Shown here piece by piece: positions 1-8,677 of a stretch of DNA of 36,291 nucleotides. Source of the DNA: a virus. The position numbers and the translations under genes were made by a program. The notes beneath the pieces were generated by a model that saw only the letters and a program-made list of their open reading frames with translations, was not told the DNA's origin and did not search any database. Position 1 is the stretch's first letter; each line of letters opens with the position of its first letter. The stretch is taken from positions 1-36,291 of the IMG/VR virus record IMGVR_UViG_3300032087_005412. One strand, 5' to 3'.

Positions 1-252
1 ACACCGGTCACGTTTACATCTGTTGCCTTAACAATACCTACAGTAGCGACACCCGTTATATTTGCATCTGTTGCCTTAACAAGACCTACAGTCGCAACAC
101 CAGTTATATTTGCATCTGTTGCCTTAACAAGACCTACAGTCGCAACACCGGTCACGTTTACATCTGTTGCGGTAATGAAACCTACAGTCGCAACACCGGT
201 CACGTTTACATCTGTTGCGGTAATGAAACCTACAGTCGCAACACCAGTTATA
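1..252 (-). repeat. 48-bp tandem repeats encoding 16-aa fibre repeats
   Basis: Five 48-base units start at 1, 49, 97, 145 and 193, with a partial sixth from 241. The units at 145-192 and 193-240 are identical; the others differ by a few substitutions (ITATDVNVTG versus VKATDANITG). The array is in frame with the fibre gene and may continue beyond the window edge. Confidence 0.93.
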
Positions 253-905
253 TTCAATGATGATCTGTCAATAGACCCTGCACCAGAAATATCACCGAAT
301 ACATTACTAGGTAAAGTGTTTGTATTTACCTGTGATGCATCAATACTCGTTAAATTAGTTCCAGTTCCGTAGAATTCGGATGCAGTAATAATTCCTGTTG
401 CAATAATATTTCCTTCACTACTAATTCCAACGCCACCAGATTCTGTACCAAATCCAGAATTCCCTGAATTTGTTTTATTATTTCCTGCAATTTGGAAAGT
501 AAATACTGGTCTTATAGTTGCGATACCAACATTACCAGCATTATAAATCGAATAATCATCTTCATTAAGTGTCCATTGTGATGTTGGTATATTATCAAGA
601 TATTGACCATCGCCATAGTAAGTTACAACACCAGAAACCGTATTTGATGTTATAATACCACTAGTAATGGATGTTATTCCAAGTACTATCTCATTAGATA
701 CATTTGCAGTACCAATAGATGCGGAATTAAGTGTAGTTCCCTCCGAAAAAATTGTTCCACGAACTCTTACATTACCAACAACATCAAGTCTTTCTGTAGG
801 TTTGGTAGAACCAATTCCAACCAAACCATTTTCATTGATGATAAATTTATCATCATCAACTCTTACACCATTTCTAAAATTAAATGACTTGCGTATATTT
901 GCCAT
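1..905 (-). CDS. Tail fibre-like structural protein, C-terminus cut by left edge
   Basis: A minus-strand frame opens with ATG at 905-903 and stays open to the window edge, giving about 301 residues of an incomplete protein. It begins MANIRKSFNFRNGVRVDDDK and continues with GLVGIG.TKPTERLDVVGNV, a phrase typical of T4-like fibre and neck structural proteins. The middle has A.EFYGTGTNLT, and the part nearest the edge consists of 16-residue repeats of the form ATVGFITATDVNVTGV. I infer a trimeric virion fibre, by the repeat style and by its position after the 2238-aa fibre gene. Seventeen bases separate its start from the upstream stop, and a GATAAATA late-promoter-like octamer overlaps that stop. 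Exact role unknown. Confidence 0.8.
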   Translation of the reverse strand, partial: MANIRKSFNFRNGVRVDDDKFIINENGLVGIGSTKPTERLDVVGNVRVRGTIFSEGTTLNSASIGTANVSNEIVLGITSITSGIITSNTVSGVVTYYGDGQYLDNIPTSQWTLNEDDYSIYNAGNVGIATIRPVFTFQIAGNNKTNSGNSGFGTESGGVGISSEGNIIATGIITASEFYGTGTNLTSIDASQVNTNTLPSNVFGDISGAGSIDRSSLNITGVATVGFITATDVNVTGVATVGFITATDVNVTGVATVGLVKATDANITGVATVGLVKATDANITGVATVGIVKATDVNVTG

Positions 906-921
906 TTTATATATTTTTTAG

Positions 922-3900
922 TTATTTATCTTCCAATTTTTGCTCAAGAATTTCGACTTTATTGGAAAGTTCCTTGATTGCCTCTATAAGAAGTGGAACA
1001 AGTTTGTCATATTGTACTGTTTTATATTTATTATCAATAGGTGCAGGACAAACGACTTCAGGAAGAACTTTTTCAACCTCTTGAGCAGAAACGCCTGCAT
1101 ATGTAATTTCTGTATCAAAACCAAGTTTTCTGGCAGTTTCATTAAATTTGTAGGTAAATCCATTCAGTGATAAAGTCTTATCAAGAGCACTGGTGAGAGG
1201 TTGAATATCAGTTTTCAATCTTATATCAGAGGCAAAGGCAGTAATGTCACCTGCAACTGAAAGATTGTTTGTTGATGGATTATAGTAAATTCCAGCATCT
1301 GTATAAAGAGATTCCGCAGCACTATTAGTGTTGTTATTGGCAACAAATGTCAAATAATTAGTAGAGTTGGTCCCTAGTGCTTTAGTTTTAATCTTATCAG
1401 CACTATCAGCATCAGTAGCAGTATCGGCATTACCCGTTAGATCACCCTCAACATTACCCGTTAAGTCGCCAGAAAAAGTAGCAGTGATAGTTCCAGCAGA
1501 GAATCCACCATTAGAATCACGAGCAACTATTGTTCCTCCAGTATTTTCAGAAGTTGCGTTAGAAGTTACCGTAAATGTTGTGGCACTAGAGTTATTATAA
1601 GTTGCTGAACCAGATAAACCAGTACCAGAAACACCCAAGGTCAAATTATTTTCTAGAGATCCACTAAATGTCGTTGCAGTTGCAATACCAGTAATAGTTA
1701 CACCAGTATTGGTAGTTTCAAATTTCTTGGCATTAATATAATAAAGATCGACAGAACCATCGTGAGTGATAACTATTCCTTCTTCGTTGTCATGAGGTCT
1801 GATGTAAATATTACCTCCAACATCAGCAGCAACATTATTGCGGATGAAAAGATGCCCAGTATCATTATCAATGAAACTGTTAGTTCCGTTATGATACAAA
1901 GCTAAATCATCACCATCACCAAAGTGTAATTTATCATTATCTAAAAGATGAACCTTATCAGTGAAAGTAGAGACTCCAGTGGCATAAACACCACCATTAA
2001 TCGTGACACCGTATCCAGTTGTAGAGAGTCTTAGATCATTATCATAATAAAGATCGACAGAACCTCCTGTATTAAATCCTGCCATCTTACCATTATCCCA
2101 AGATCCCTGACTTATTATTCTAATGGCAGAGTTCTCTCCTCCTGTCGTATCAAGATATAATAGACCATCCCCCCGATCACTAATCCAACTACTAGTACCA
2201 TCATGATAAATCCGTAAGTCACCATCATCACCAGCAGCACCACCAAAGTGTAATTCATCACTATCTAAAAGATGAACATTATTAGTGAAAGTAGAGACTC
2301 CAGTGGCATAAACACCACCATTAATCGTGACACCGTATCCAGTTGTATAGAGTCTTAGACCATCATTATTATTGGCATCTCCAGTTCCTATCGGATCATT
2401 AAGATAATAAAGTTCAACTGATCCCTTTCCTCCAGGGTTATTGCCAGCACTAGGTGTGTTCGTCCACTTAGGATTTAGTGCTCTGATAAGATTCTGCCCA
2501 TCAGTTCCCTCTACAACAAATCCTGCATCTGTCTGAACACGAAGTACTCTATTAGTTGATGCAGATTTTATAACTTGTGCTCCATAAGTTTGTGATCCCG
2601 AGTTCCCACCATTGTTATAAGGGGAAGAATAGATTTCTAAAATGTCATCATCATTTGTTCCAAATTCAAGTTTACTCTCATCAGGTAGGAACACACTTTC
2701 ACCGATACTTACATTCTTAGCAATACCAACACCACCTTTAACAATTAGAGCACCTCTTGTTGTGGCATCAGAATTAGTGTCATCAGTAATTCTAAGTTGA
2801 CTATTTAAGGTAGTTTTTCCTTTTACTCTAAGATCGCGAGATAGAGTAACTGGACCATTAAATTGTGATAACACAAAACCAGATGTTCCACCTTCCACAA
2901 GAATTCTTTCACTAACTGTTACTTCATCAAAAGCAACACTCAGTTTGGATGGATCTTCACCAGTAACTGTTGGTTTTGGAATATCATATGAAAGAGTCTC
3001 ACCAGAAGTTGCAGATATTCTAGTATTACCGGTGTAATTATCACCACGATTGTTCATACCAGTATAAACTACGGCACCACCACCTCTTTCCTGTGCCTGA
3101 GAAAGAAATTCTTCTCTGTCAGTAAGTGTTCTTGTCTGAACTTGAGGTAATGCAGTTGAATAGTTTCCTGGACCATATCCAAGATATTCAAATGTATGTG
3201 CAGAGGCACGAAGAATTGCAGGTCTTCTAAATTCAATTGGGACTCTTTTTACCTTTTTAATTAATGAACCACTATCATGAGTCTCTTTTTTTGTGCCATA
3301 ATAACCTCTGGATACTACTGCAGTCGTGTCTGTTACATTACCACTGATTCTAATGATTTCATTATCAATCTGTATTAAATCACCTAATTTTAATCTTTGG
3401 GACAACGTAGAACTAGTATATAAGGATGCAAATACAATTTCAGTATCGCTGCTATTAAAAGAAACAAATTTGAAATATTCACCTGCATAAAATGGCACAA
3501 CTCTTGCACCGTAGTTTTCATTTCCAGAATTAGAAATTCCTTCGTTTGAAGAAAGTCCATGTTTTAAAATATAACCTTCATTGACTGATATGTTACTATT
3601 CGCTTTTACTGTAAATTTAGTTGGACTTATGACAGTGTCTACGATATATTCATTATTAGATACTGTGGCAAGATACTTAGAAACTGTGATTTTATTACCT
3701 TTAACTAATCCATGAGGATTAGAATCACAATCAAATGTGAGTGTTCCTGCAACATTTGTCTCAGTACTTGTCGTAAATCCTGTAGCACCAGAACTGGGAA
3801 GTGAAATGGAAGGTCCAGTTATAAATGCATACTGGGTATTATCTGGAACTTGTTCAGTTGAAAATCGGTCGAAAGTAATTGTTTTTCTACCAATAGAAGA

Positions 3901-6900
3901 AATTCTTTGGTATATGTCTGGTGTTTGTCCTCCACCAGTAATTTGCAGAACGGCACCTACATAAGATTCGACATCTACATTCTTATTAATTGTGATCTTA
4001 GCATTGCTACCACCACTAATGATATTATTATCAAAAAATAGATCATGTTCATCATTAGTATAAGTAAGACTTGAATATCCAGAACCTCCTGACTGAATTT
4101 TTACCGCTGTAACTTCATTACCACTAACTTGTACTTGACATGTAGCACCATTCCATCTAGAAACTTCAAAGCTAGAATTTCCTGATAAAAGTCTTACATT
4201 ATAATAATTGCCGTCAGTATAACCACTTCCACCGGTTATTGTACCAGGAGAACAAAGACCATCTAGATTATGATTTTTCTCTAATGTAATTGTACCCGAA
4301 GAGTCGGTTGTAGTTACTGAACTAATTTTATATCCAACTCCAAAATCTTGACAGAAGATATCTGCAGTTTCTCTTGTTATACTTTTCTTTAAATCATTTG
4401 TTACCACATCACCAATTGGTGATAATTTTGCATGTGTTGATGCCGAAAGAGGATTTGTATCAAGATTATCCCTGTCAAGTTGTGGATATAAATCCACAGG
4501 ATTTTGAGTAAATTCAACATCTGTAAATGTATTAGAAATCGCATTTGATGCATTCAACACATATAGATGATAAACTCCATCAGACTCATCTTCAATGTAT
4601 TCTGAAATTACTTCCGTTCTATAAATGTATAAATTTGACTTCAGATTATTTCTAGTGACTCTCGGAAGATTTGTATCTCTTGTGTTTACTGAATTTTGGA
4701 AATTTCCTGGTTCATGAACAAGACCTGCAATGTCTGTTGACGACGTTTTGAATGCATATTCTAGGTTATCTGTATTTGATATGTCTGTAACAACAAAAGA
4801 ACCATTGAATCCTAAATTAAACTCTCCCGTGCTTGTTCCATTAGCACCATCATCTTGCACTTTCTCAACAATTACAATATCACCTACCTTCAATCCATGT
4901 GGTCTTTCAGTTAAATATGTAAATGTTGTTCCGGATAAAGAAGCATCTCTAATGATTTTTGGATTACGATTATACTTCGTATTTTGTAAAGATAATGATG
5001 TAATAGTATCAAAATTATCATAAATGTTGGCACTTGCCGACTTCCTATCTCTTGATTCTTCTGGAAAAGTAGAACTTGATTCTTGAATTATAAATCCTAC
5101 TTCCGGATTTTTTGCATTTAGCGACTCTTTTGGAATAACGACTCTTAATTTATATAATTTTTCATCTAGTGACCTTGAGTCTGTAATTCTTTTAATATAC
5201 GATAAATCACTAGATTTGAAATATTTGGTATCATCATCTTCTTCCGAATCAAATCCTACACCTGTATCTAAAAATGAACTATAGATATCATTTGCAGTAG
5301 AGTCAACAGTAATATACCATTGCCCTTCAGCAACATCCCATTGTATCGGAGATGCAACCTCTCCAGATTCTTTTTCAGACAATCTACTAATAATAGTTAA
5401 ATCATTAACAATTCCACCAAAAGTTTTAATTCCTTCACCCAATCTTGCAGAAGTTTCCGATGCAGCAAGTTTTATATATGATTCAGACTGAAGTCCATCT
5501 GGATTGTCAGTTGCATTGTATACATCATTCAAATCAGTTTCAGTTGCTGAATTATTTGTTCTAGTAATTGCATAATATACACGATGCTCAATAAGATTTT
5601 CTGGATAATTTCCAGATTTACTAGTTACAACAACTTTCTCTCCAGTTTGAAGTTTGTGAGTACCAATAAAAAAATGATGCTGAGGAATCGAACTTGAGTT
5701 GCCAAATTGTGTAACTAAATATTCTTTTATATTTGAAGTTTCGGCATTCCCGTTACTTGTACTCATTCTAATTTTGGCACTATATTCAGTTCCTAGATGA
5801 GTCAAATATAATTTATCACCCGCTCTTGCACCAATTCTAAATCCTTGTGTAAGTGCAAGTGGCTCTGCAGTTTTTGATGTAAATCCAAAAAGATAAAGTC
5901 TTTCATCATTTGCAACATTTCTTGTCTTTTCGACATCAAGTGATAACCATTCAATATTTTCTTCAATGGTATCGTCAACTGCTCTTGGGGGAATAATTCC
6001 AGTTACGTAAGAATGATCATCTTTTTCAAAAACATCACTTCTAAATCCTTCAGATTTTAATGCAAATTGACCGAAGTTTGAGTTTGAATTAGTAATTGAT
6101 GCGTCTGCACCAGTATTCATATCAAAATGAAATGCAAATCCAATAGCAAATACAGATACAACCTGAATAAATGCACTATTAGATACTTTAATATGACTAG
6201 ATTCCCAACCAGGTCTATAATTTGCTCCTGGATCTAAATGGTAAACCTTATCACTATTTTGTGACCCAGAACTTGATTCTCTTGGAAGGTCTTCTGCCGA
6301 TTTTCTTTCATATTCAACTTTATCATAGATTCTACTCGTTCGATTATATTTTACAAAAGCTCTATCATCTCTTTGAAGTGATACTGCCGTAAACTGAGCA
6401 ACGACCATTGAACGGAATCCATCTGCTTTAGATCCATCCGCGTGCATTCCATTCATTCCCCAAACAGATCTTAAAGAAATGTTGAATATGTATGGAGATG
6501 CTCCATTTACAGTATCGGTTTCAACGGTTACAGTCGCATTATCCGTTTGTGGACTTGCATCTAAATTGATCGGAATTGTCTCTAAAAGATAAGTAAACTG
6601 TGTCGGACTAACAATATCTTGAACAAATGTAGACACATTGTAATCGGCAACCAAAACATTTTTAATAATGATTGGTGTTCCTACATTAAGATTATGTTCT
6701 GTTGAAGTAGTTACTGTTACTGTTCTGTTTGCTGTAGTCCCATCTCCAGATATGATGTTAGAAATGTTAATAGGATCAGAAGCAAATGCTCCAACAATTT
6801 CCCATTCCGGACTTCTTTTTGAGAACGATAGTGTATTTTGTGGGAATTGATCACTATTTTCAATTTTTCTTATATTGTTATATGCATTACCAACCTTATA

Positions 6901-7638
6901 GTAATACATATCAAGGTCACTTATATTTCCATAAGCTTTACGATTAACTGGATTTACACCATCTGCATATTCAAATACCGTAAGTTTATTATGACTAAAT
7001 CTTGGGGCAGATTGATTTGGTTCATCAAAAACTGTTTTATCTGTATATACTTTTGATGCAGGATTACCATCAAAAATAGAAAACTGCCAGAAGTAACATG
7101 CACCAGTTATTCTAAAAATAGCACTGGAAGGAACATTATCATCAGTTGGATTTGGGACATATTTTGGTCTTATTTTCGTTTTCCTCAGGTCAAGACCAAC
7201 TATTGAAGTTCCTCTGGGTACAATAACTCCACCATTTACACTATTAAATTTATAAAGTATATTGTCTTCTTGAGTTAAGTCAAAATTACTATCTAAAGAG
7301 AGACTTATTGTTGAACTTGGGGTAAATTCTGCACCACCTGGAGAAACTAGTGTTGCAGCATTATTTTTATTATAAATTGCAAAACCAGGTCTATTGTCGA
7401 TTGTGTGTTCACCTGGAAACAATAAAATAGTTGTTTTTTCTGTAATATCATTATTATTACCTTGCACAAATGAAAATCTTGCCGCTTCAATTAGTGCTCT
7501 TTGTACTGTTTTGAAGGGTTTTGCAAGAGAATTTCCTTCATTAGTTATCGAATCTGTGGAATCAAGATCACTTGGATTCACATAAAGAATTCTACCTTCA
7601 GTATTTTTAATAAAATTATCTAACTTATTAAGAGGCAT
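922..7638 (-). CDS. Giant tail fibre protein with C-terminal S74 autoprocessing chaperone domain
   Basis: This 2238-aa protein is the largest in the window and should form a long virion fibre or baseplate-attached adhesin. Residues about 10-110 (GNSLAKPFKTVQRALIEAA, then FPGEHTIDNRPGF) match the start of the parallel beta-helix, pectate-lyase-like fold common in cyanophage fibres. The centre is beta-rich with many GGSGY and SSG turns. Residues about 1790-2000 carry repeated YGVTINGGVYATGVSTFT and LYHDGT blocks. The last 102 residues are an S74 intramolecular chaperone: SDIRLK places Ser2137 and Lys2142 five residues apart, as in the endosialidase self-cleavage dyad, followed by YAGVSAQEVEKVLPEVV and a C-terminal coiled coil. 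I infer that it trimerises and then cleaves before Ser2137. A CATAAATA motif lies upstream. Confidence 0.88.
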   Translation of the reverse strand: MPLNKLDNFIKNTEGRILYVNPSDLDSTDSITNEGNSLAKPFKTVQRALIEAARFSFVQGNNNDITEKTTILLFPGEHTIDNRPGFAIYNKNNAATLVSPGGAEFTPSSTISLSLDSNFDLTQEDNILYKFNSVNGGVIVPRGTSIVGLDLRKTKIRPKYVPNPTDDNVPSSAIFRITGACYFWQFSIFDGNPASKVYTDKTVFDEPNQSAPRFSHNKLTVFEYADGVNPVNRKAYGNISDLDMYYYKVGNAYNNIRKIENSDQFPQNTLSFSKRSPEWEIVGAFASDPINISNIISGDGTTANRTVTVTTSTEHNLNVGTPIIIKNVLVADYNVSTFVQDIVSPTQFTYLLETIPINLDASPQTDNATVTVETDTVNGASPYIFNISLRSVWGMNGMHADGSKADGFRSMVVAQFTAVSLQRDDRAFVKYNRTSRIYDKVEYERKSAEDLPRESSSGSQNSDKVYHLDPGANYRPGWESSHIKVSNSAFIQVVSVFAIGFAFHFDMNTGADASITNSNSNFGQFALKSEGFRSDVFEKDDHSYVTGIIPPRAVDDTIEENIEWLSLDVEKTRNVANDERLYLFGFTSKTAEPLALTQGFRIGARAGDKLYLTHLGTEYSAKIRMSTSNGNAETSNIKEYLVTQFGNSSSIPQHHFFIGTHKLQTGEKVVVTSKSGNYPENLIEHRVYYAITRTNNSATETDLNDVYNATDNPDGLQSESYIKLAASETSARLGEGIKTFGGIVNDLTIISRLSEKESGEVASPIQWDVAEGQWYITVDSTANDIYSSFLDTGVGFDSEEDDDTKYFKSSDLSYIKRITDSRSLDEKLYKLRVVIPKESLNAKNPEVGFIIQESSSTFPEESRDRKSASANIYDNFDTITSLSLQNTKYNRNPKIIRDASLSGTTFTYLTERPHGLKVGDIVIVEKVQDDGANGTSTGEFNLGFNGSFVVTDISNTDNLEYAFKTSSTDIAGLVHEPGNFQNSVNTRDTNLPRVTRNNLKSNLYIYRTEVISEYIEDESDGVYHLYVLNASNAISNTFTDVEFTQNPVDLYPQLDRDNLDTNPLSASTHAKLSPIGDVVTNDLKKSITRETADIFCQDFGVGYKISSVTTTDSSGTITLEKNHNLDGLCSPGTITGGSGYTDGNYYNVRLLSGNSSFEVSRWNGATCQVQVSGNEVTAVKIQSGGSGYSSLTYTNDEHDLFFDNNIISGGSNAKITINKNVDVESYVGAVLQITGGGQTPDIYQRISSIGRKTITFDRFSTEQVPDNTQYAFITGPSISLPSSGATGFTTSTETNVAGTLTFDCDSNPHGLVKGNKITVSKYLATVSNNEYIVDTVISPTKFTVKANSNISVNEGYILKHGLSSNEGISNSGNENYGARVVPFYAGEYFKFVSFNSSDTEIVFASLYTSSTLSQRLKLGDLIQIDNEIIRISGNVTDTTAVVSRGYYGTKKETHDSGSLIKKVKRVPIEFRRPAILRASAHTFEYLGYGPGNYSTALPQVQTRTLTDREEFLSQAQERGGGAVVYTGMNNRGDNYTGNTRISATSGETLSYDIPKPTVTGEDPSKLSVAFDEVTVSERILVEGGTSGFVLSQFNGPVTLSRDLRVKGKTTLNSQLRITDDTNSDATTRGALIVKGGVGIAKNVSIGESVFLPDESKLEFGTNDDDILEIYSSPYNNGGNSGSQTYGAQVIKSASTNRVLRVQTDAGFVVEGTDGQNLIRALNPKWTNTPSAGNNPGGKGSVELYYLNDPIGTGDANNNDGLRLYTTGYGVTINGGVYATGVSTFTNNVHLLDSDELHFGGAAGDDGDLRIYHDGTSSWISDRGDGLLYLDTTGGENSAIRIISQGSWDNGKMAGFNTGGSVDLYYDNDLRLSTTGYGVTINGGVYATGVSTFTDKVHLLDNDKLHFGDGDDLALYHNGTNSFIDNDTGHLFIRNNVAADVGGNIYIRPHDNEEGIVITHDGSVDLYYINAKKFETTNTGVTITGIATATTFSGSLENNLTLGVSGTGLSGSATYNNSSATTFTVTSNATSENTGGTIVARDSNGGFSAGTITATFSGDLTGNVEGDLTGNADTATDADSADKIKTKALGTNSTNYLTFVANNNTNSAAESLYTDAGIYYNPSTNNLSVAGDITAFASDIRLKTDIQPLTSALDKTLSLNGFTYKFNETARKLGFDTEITYAGVSAQEVEKVLPEVVCPAPIDNKYKTVQYDKLVPLLIEAIKELSNKVEILEQKLEDK
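923..930 (-). promoter_or_regulatory. Putative late promoter -10 (GATAAATA)
   Basis: The octamer differs from the T4 late consensus TATAAATA at one base. It overlaps the stop of the 2238-aa gene and lies 17 bases before the ATG at 905, so any leader would be very short. Supported only by motif and position. Confidence 0.4.
1917..2364 (-). repeat. Direct repeat within the S74 fibre gene
   Basis: Two near-identical blocks of about 120 bases, at roughly 1917-2040 and 2241-2364 (spacing 324), encode LHFG..D plus the block ending GVSTF and YGVTINGGVYATG. The spacing equals 108 codons, so the whole 108-aa unit appears to have been duplicated in frame, with LYHDGT or LYHNGT in each copy. Confidence 0.85.
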
Positions 7639-7670
7639 CTGACTATGCTTGACGAAGTATTTCTATGTTT

Positions 7671-7678
7671 TATTTATG
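7671..7678 (-). promoter_or_regulatory. Putative late promoter -10 (CATAAATA)
   Basis: One mismatch to T4 late TATAAATA. It overlaps the stop codon of the 103-aa gene and lies 32 bases before the ATG at 7638, a sensible distance for a late transcript of the giant fibre gene. Confidence 0.5.
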
Positions 7679-7985
7679 ATGTCAAATCTTCTTCATCATA
7701 AAAAATATATTCCTCATCAGGCATATCTTCTGGATTCTCCAAGTCCACCATAAACAAACATGGATGCACCTCTTCATCTATCAAATAAAGAGAAAGTTTA
7801 TATAAATCTTCTATCTCATAAGATCTATTCTTATTTGCTTCTTCACATAACTCTCTATCATAGAGGTGTCCATCTGGTAGTTCATCAAATGTAAATGGAA
7901 TTCCATTTATAAAATACATCTTTACCACAATACTTTCATTATTGTACCAATGAAAGGAAGATGTGATCTTATACTTAAAGGACAT
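7674..7985 (-). CDS. Small acidic hypothetical protein (103 aa)
   Basis: Not recognised. The protein starts MSFKYKITSSFHWYNNESIV and becomes strongly acidic in its last 25 residues (DLENPEDMPDEEYIFYDEED). There is no signal peptide, membrane segment or metal-binding motif. An AAAGGA ribosome site lies 7-12 bases before the ATG. It lies between the tRNA-Ile gene and the giant fibre gene and is the last gene of the small island between late genes. The acidity and size suggest a host- or protein-binding early product, but that is a guess. Confidence 0.72.
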   Translation of the reverse strand: MSFKYKITSSFHWYNNESIVVKMYFINGIPFTFDELPDGHLYDRELCEEANKNRSYEIEDLYKLSLYLIDEEVHPCLFMVDLENPEDMPDEEYIFYDEEDLTS

Positions 7986-8007
7986 TGGTTTTTCCTTTAT
8001 TTAGAAA

Positions 8008-8079
8008 TAGGACTACTGGGAATTGAACCCAGTTCACACCGTTATAAGCAGTGGGCATTAACCAATATGCGATAGTCCC
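8008..8079 (-). tRNA. tRNA-Ile, anticodon UAU
   Basis: A complete 72-base cloverleaf reads on the minus strand. The acceptor stem GGGACTA pairs with TAGTCCT (first pair G-U). The D stem is GCAT/ATGC with GG in its loop. The anticodon stem CACTG/CGGTG has one T-G pair and the loop CTTATAA, which places TAT at 34-36 after U33. The variable loop has four bases, and the T stem CTGGG/CCCAG encloses TTCAATT. The discriminator is A73 and no CCA is encoded. The anticodon pairs with AUA, so this is an isoleucine tRNA of the unusual UAU type; most bacteria read AUA with a lysidine-modified CAU anticodon. Confidence 0.93.
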
Positions 8080-8287
8080 ATGACGATGGACTTATCCGTA
8101 TACTATGTGGGCGCTACACCCAATATACTGACAGTTTCACATCGGAGTAAGACGGGAACCACCCCGAATATCCAAAGGGAGTTATTTCCCAACTACAGGG
8201 TTTCGGTATATCCGAACCGCTGGGCACCTTTGGTTGGAACGTCTCAAGTCCTCGCTGTAGTAATTATAAGGTAAAAGCAGTGGTTTG
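8080..8287 (-). ncRNA. Candidate structured RNA between antitoxin-like gene and tRNA
   Basis: This gene-free stretch of 208 bases is clearly more GC-rich than its surroundings. On the minus strand it holds several hairpins in order: TTCGG/CCGAA around a 5-base loop (8202-8216), GGGA/TCCC, CGGG/CCCG, and GTATA/TATAC closing over an inner GGGTG/CGCCC stem just before the tRNA. A second TTCGG (8164-8168) could pair with the same CCGAA, giving two mutually exclusive folds. No convincing ORF is seen. It would be co-transcribed from the promoter at 8678-8706. Complex RNAs such as the manA motif have been reported from cyanophages, but I cannot confirm a family match. Confidence 0.45.
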
Positions 8288-8461
8288 TCAAGGTCCTTCG
8301 TGGTTGTCTTCGATGTACATCTTTAATAGATCGTCATCAGCAGGCATCATTACTGCTGCCTGTCCATCTTCCCTCATAATTCCAATGGTTTCTCCTTCTT
8401 CAACCCTCTTAAAGAGTTCATCAAAGTTCTCTTCCCATTCTTTCAAAGTAAAAACATCCAT
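8288..8461 (-). CDS. Phd/YefM-like antitoxin-type small protein (57 aa)
   Basis: A 57-aa frame runs from ATG at 8461-8459 to TGA at 8290-8288. It reads MDVFTLKEWEENFDELFKR, then VEEGETIGIMREDGQAAVM, then MPADDD. This is the core pattern of the Phd/YefM antitoxin fold: a start helix, N.DEL..RVE.GE and a strand ending in AVMMPA. In that family the N-terminal domain dimerises and binds its own operator, while a C-terminal tail covers the toxin. Here the tail is short and acidic and no RelE/Doc-like toxin lies next to it. One base separates it from the 63-aa gene, so the two form an operon. It may be a stand-alone anti-toxin or regulator. Fold assignment is fairly confident; function is inferred. 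Confidence 0.7.
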   Translation of the reverse strand: MDVFTLKEWEENFDELFKRVEEGETIGIMREDGQAAVMMPADDDLLKMYIEDNHEGP

Positions 8462-8462
8462 A

Positions 8463-8654
8463 TTACATTAGAGGGTTAGAATAAGCAAGGCAGTCAGTAT
8501 CATCAAGAAGCATTTTGGTAATTTCCAAAACATCCATAAATTGTTCGATACTATCACACTCTACAACTTGAGTGTTACCTTCACTAGAATAAAGGTAAAA
8601 AGTTCGTGACATTGGATCAACGACACAACGAGTCAGATAATCTTCTTCGGTCAT
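8463..8654 (-). CDS. Hypothetical small early protein (63 aa)
   Basis: Not recognised. The protein starts MTEEDYLTRCVVDPMSRTFY and has a short strand-turn-strand region (TFYLYSSEGNTQVVECDS) followed by a helix, EQFMDVLEITKMLLDD. It is acidic, has three cysteines (C10, C33, C55), and no membrane segment. It is the first gene after a near-consensus TTGACA-17-TATACT promoter, with a leader of about 17 bases, so early expression is expected. It is followed after one base by the Phd-like gene. Confidence 0.75.
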   Translation of the reverse strand: MTEEDYLTRCVVDPMSRTFYLYSSEGNTQVVECDSIEQFMDVLEITKMLLDDTDCLAYSNPLM

Positions 8655-8677
8655 TCAAGTATTGTGACTACTTGGGT

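Noticed and set aside
7998-8004. CTAAATA before the 103-aa gene as a late promoter
   Set aside because: A start from it would fall after the AAAGGA ribosome site, leaving it out of the transcript; the motif is more likely part of the AT-rich leader.
8080-8274. Plus-strand ORF of 64 aa next to the tRNA
   Set aside because: It runs against all neighbouring genes, has no ribosome site, and covers the hairpin-rich region better explained as RNA on the minus strand.
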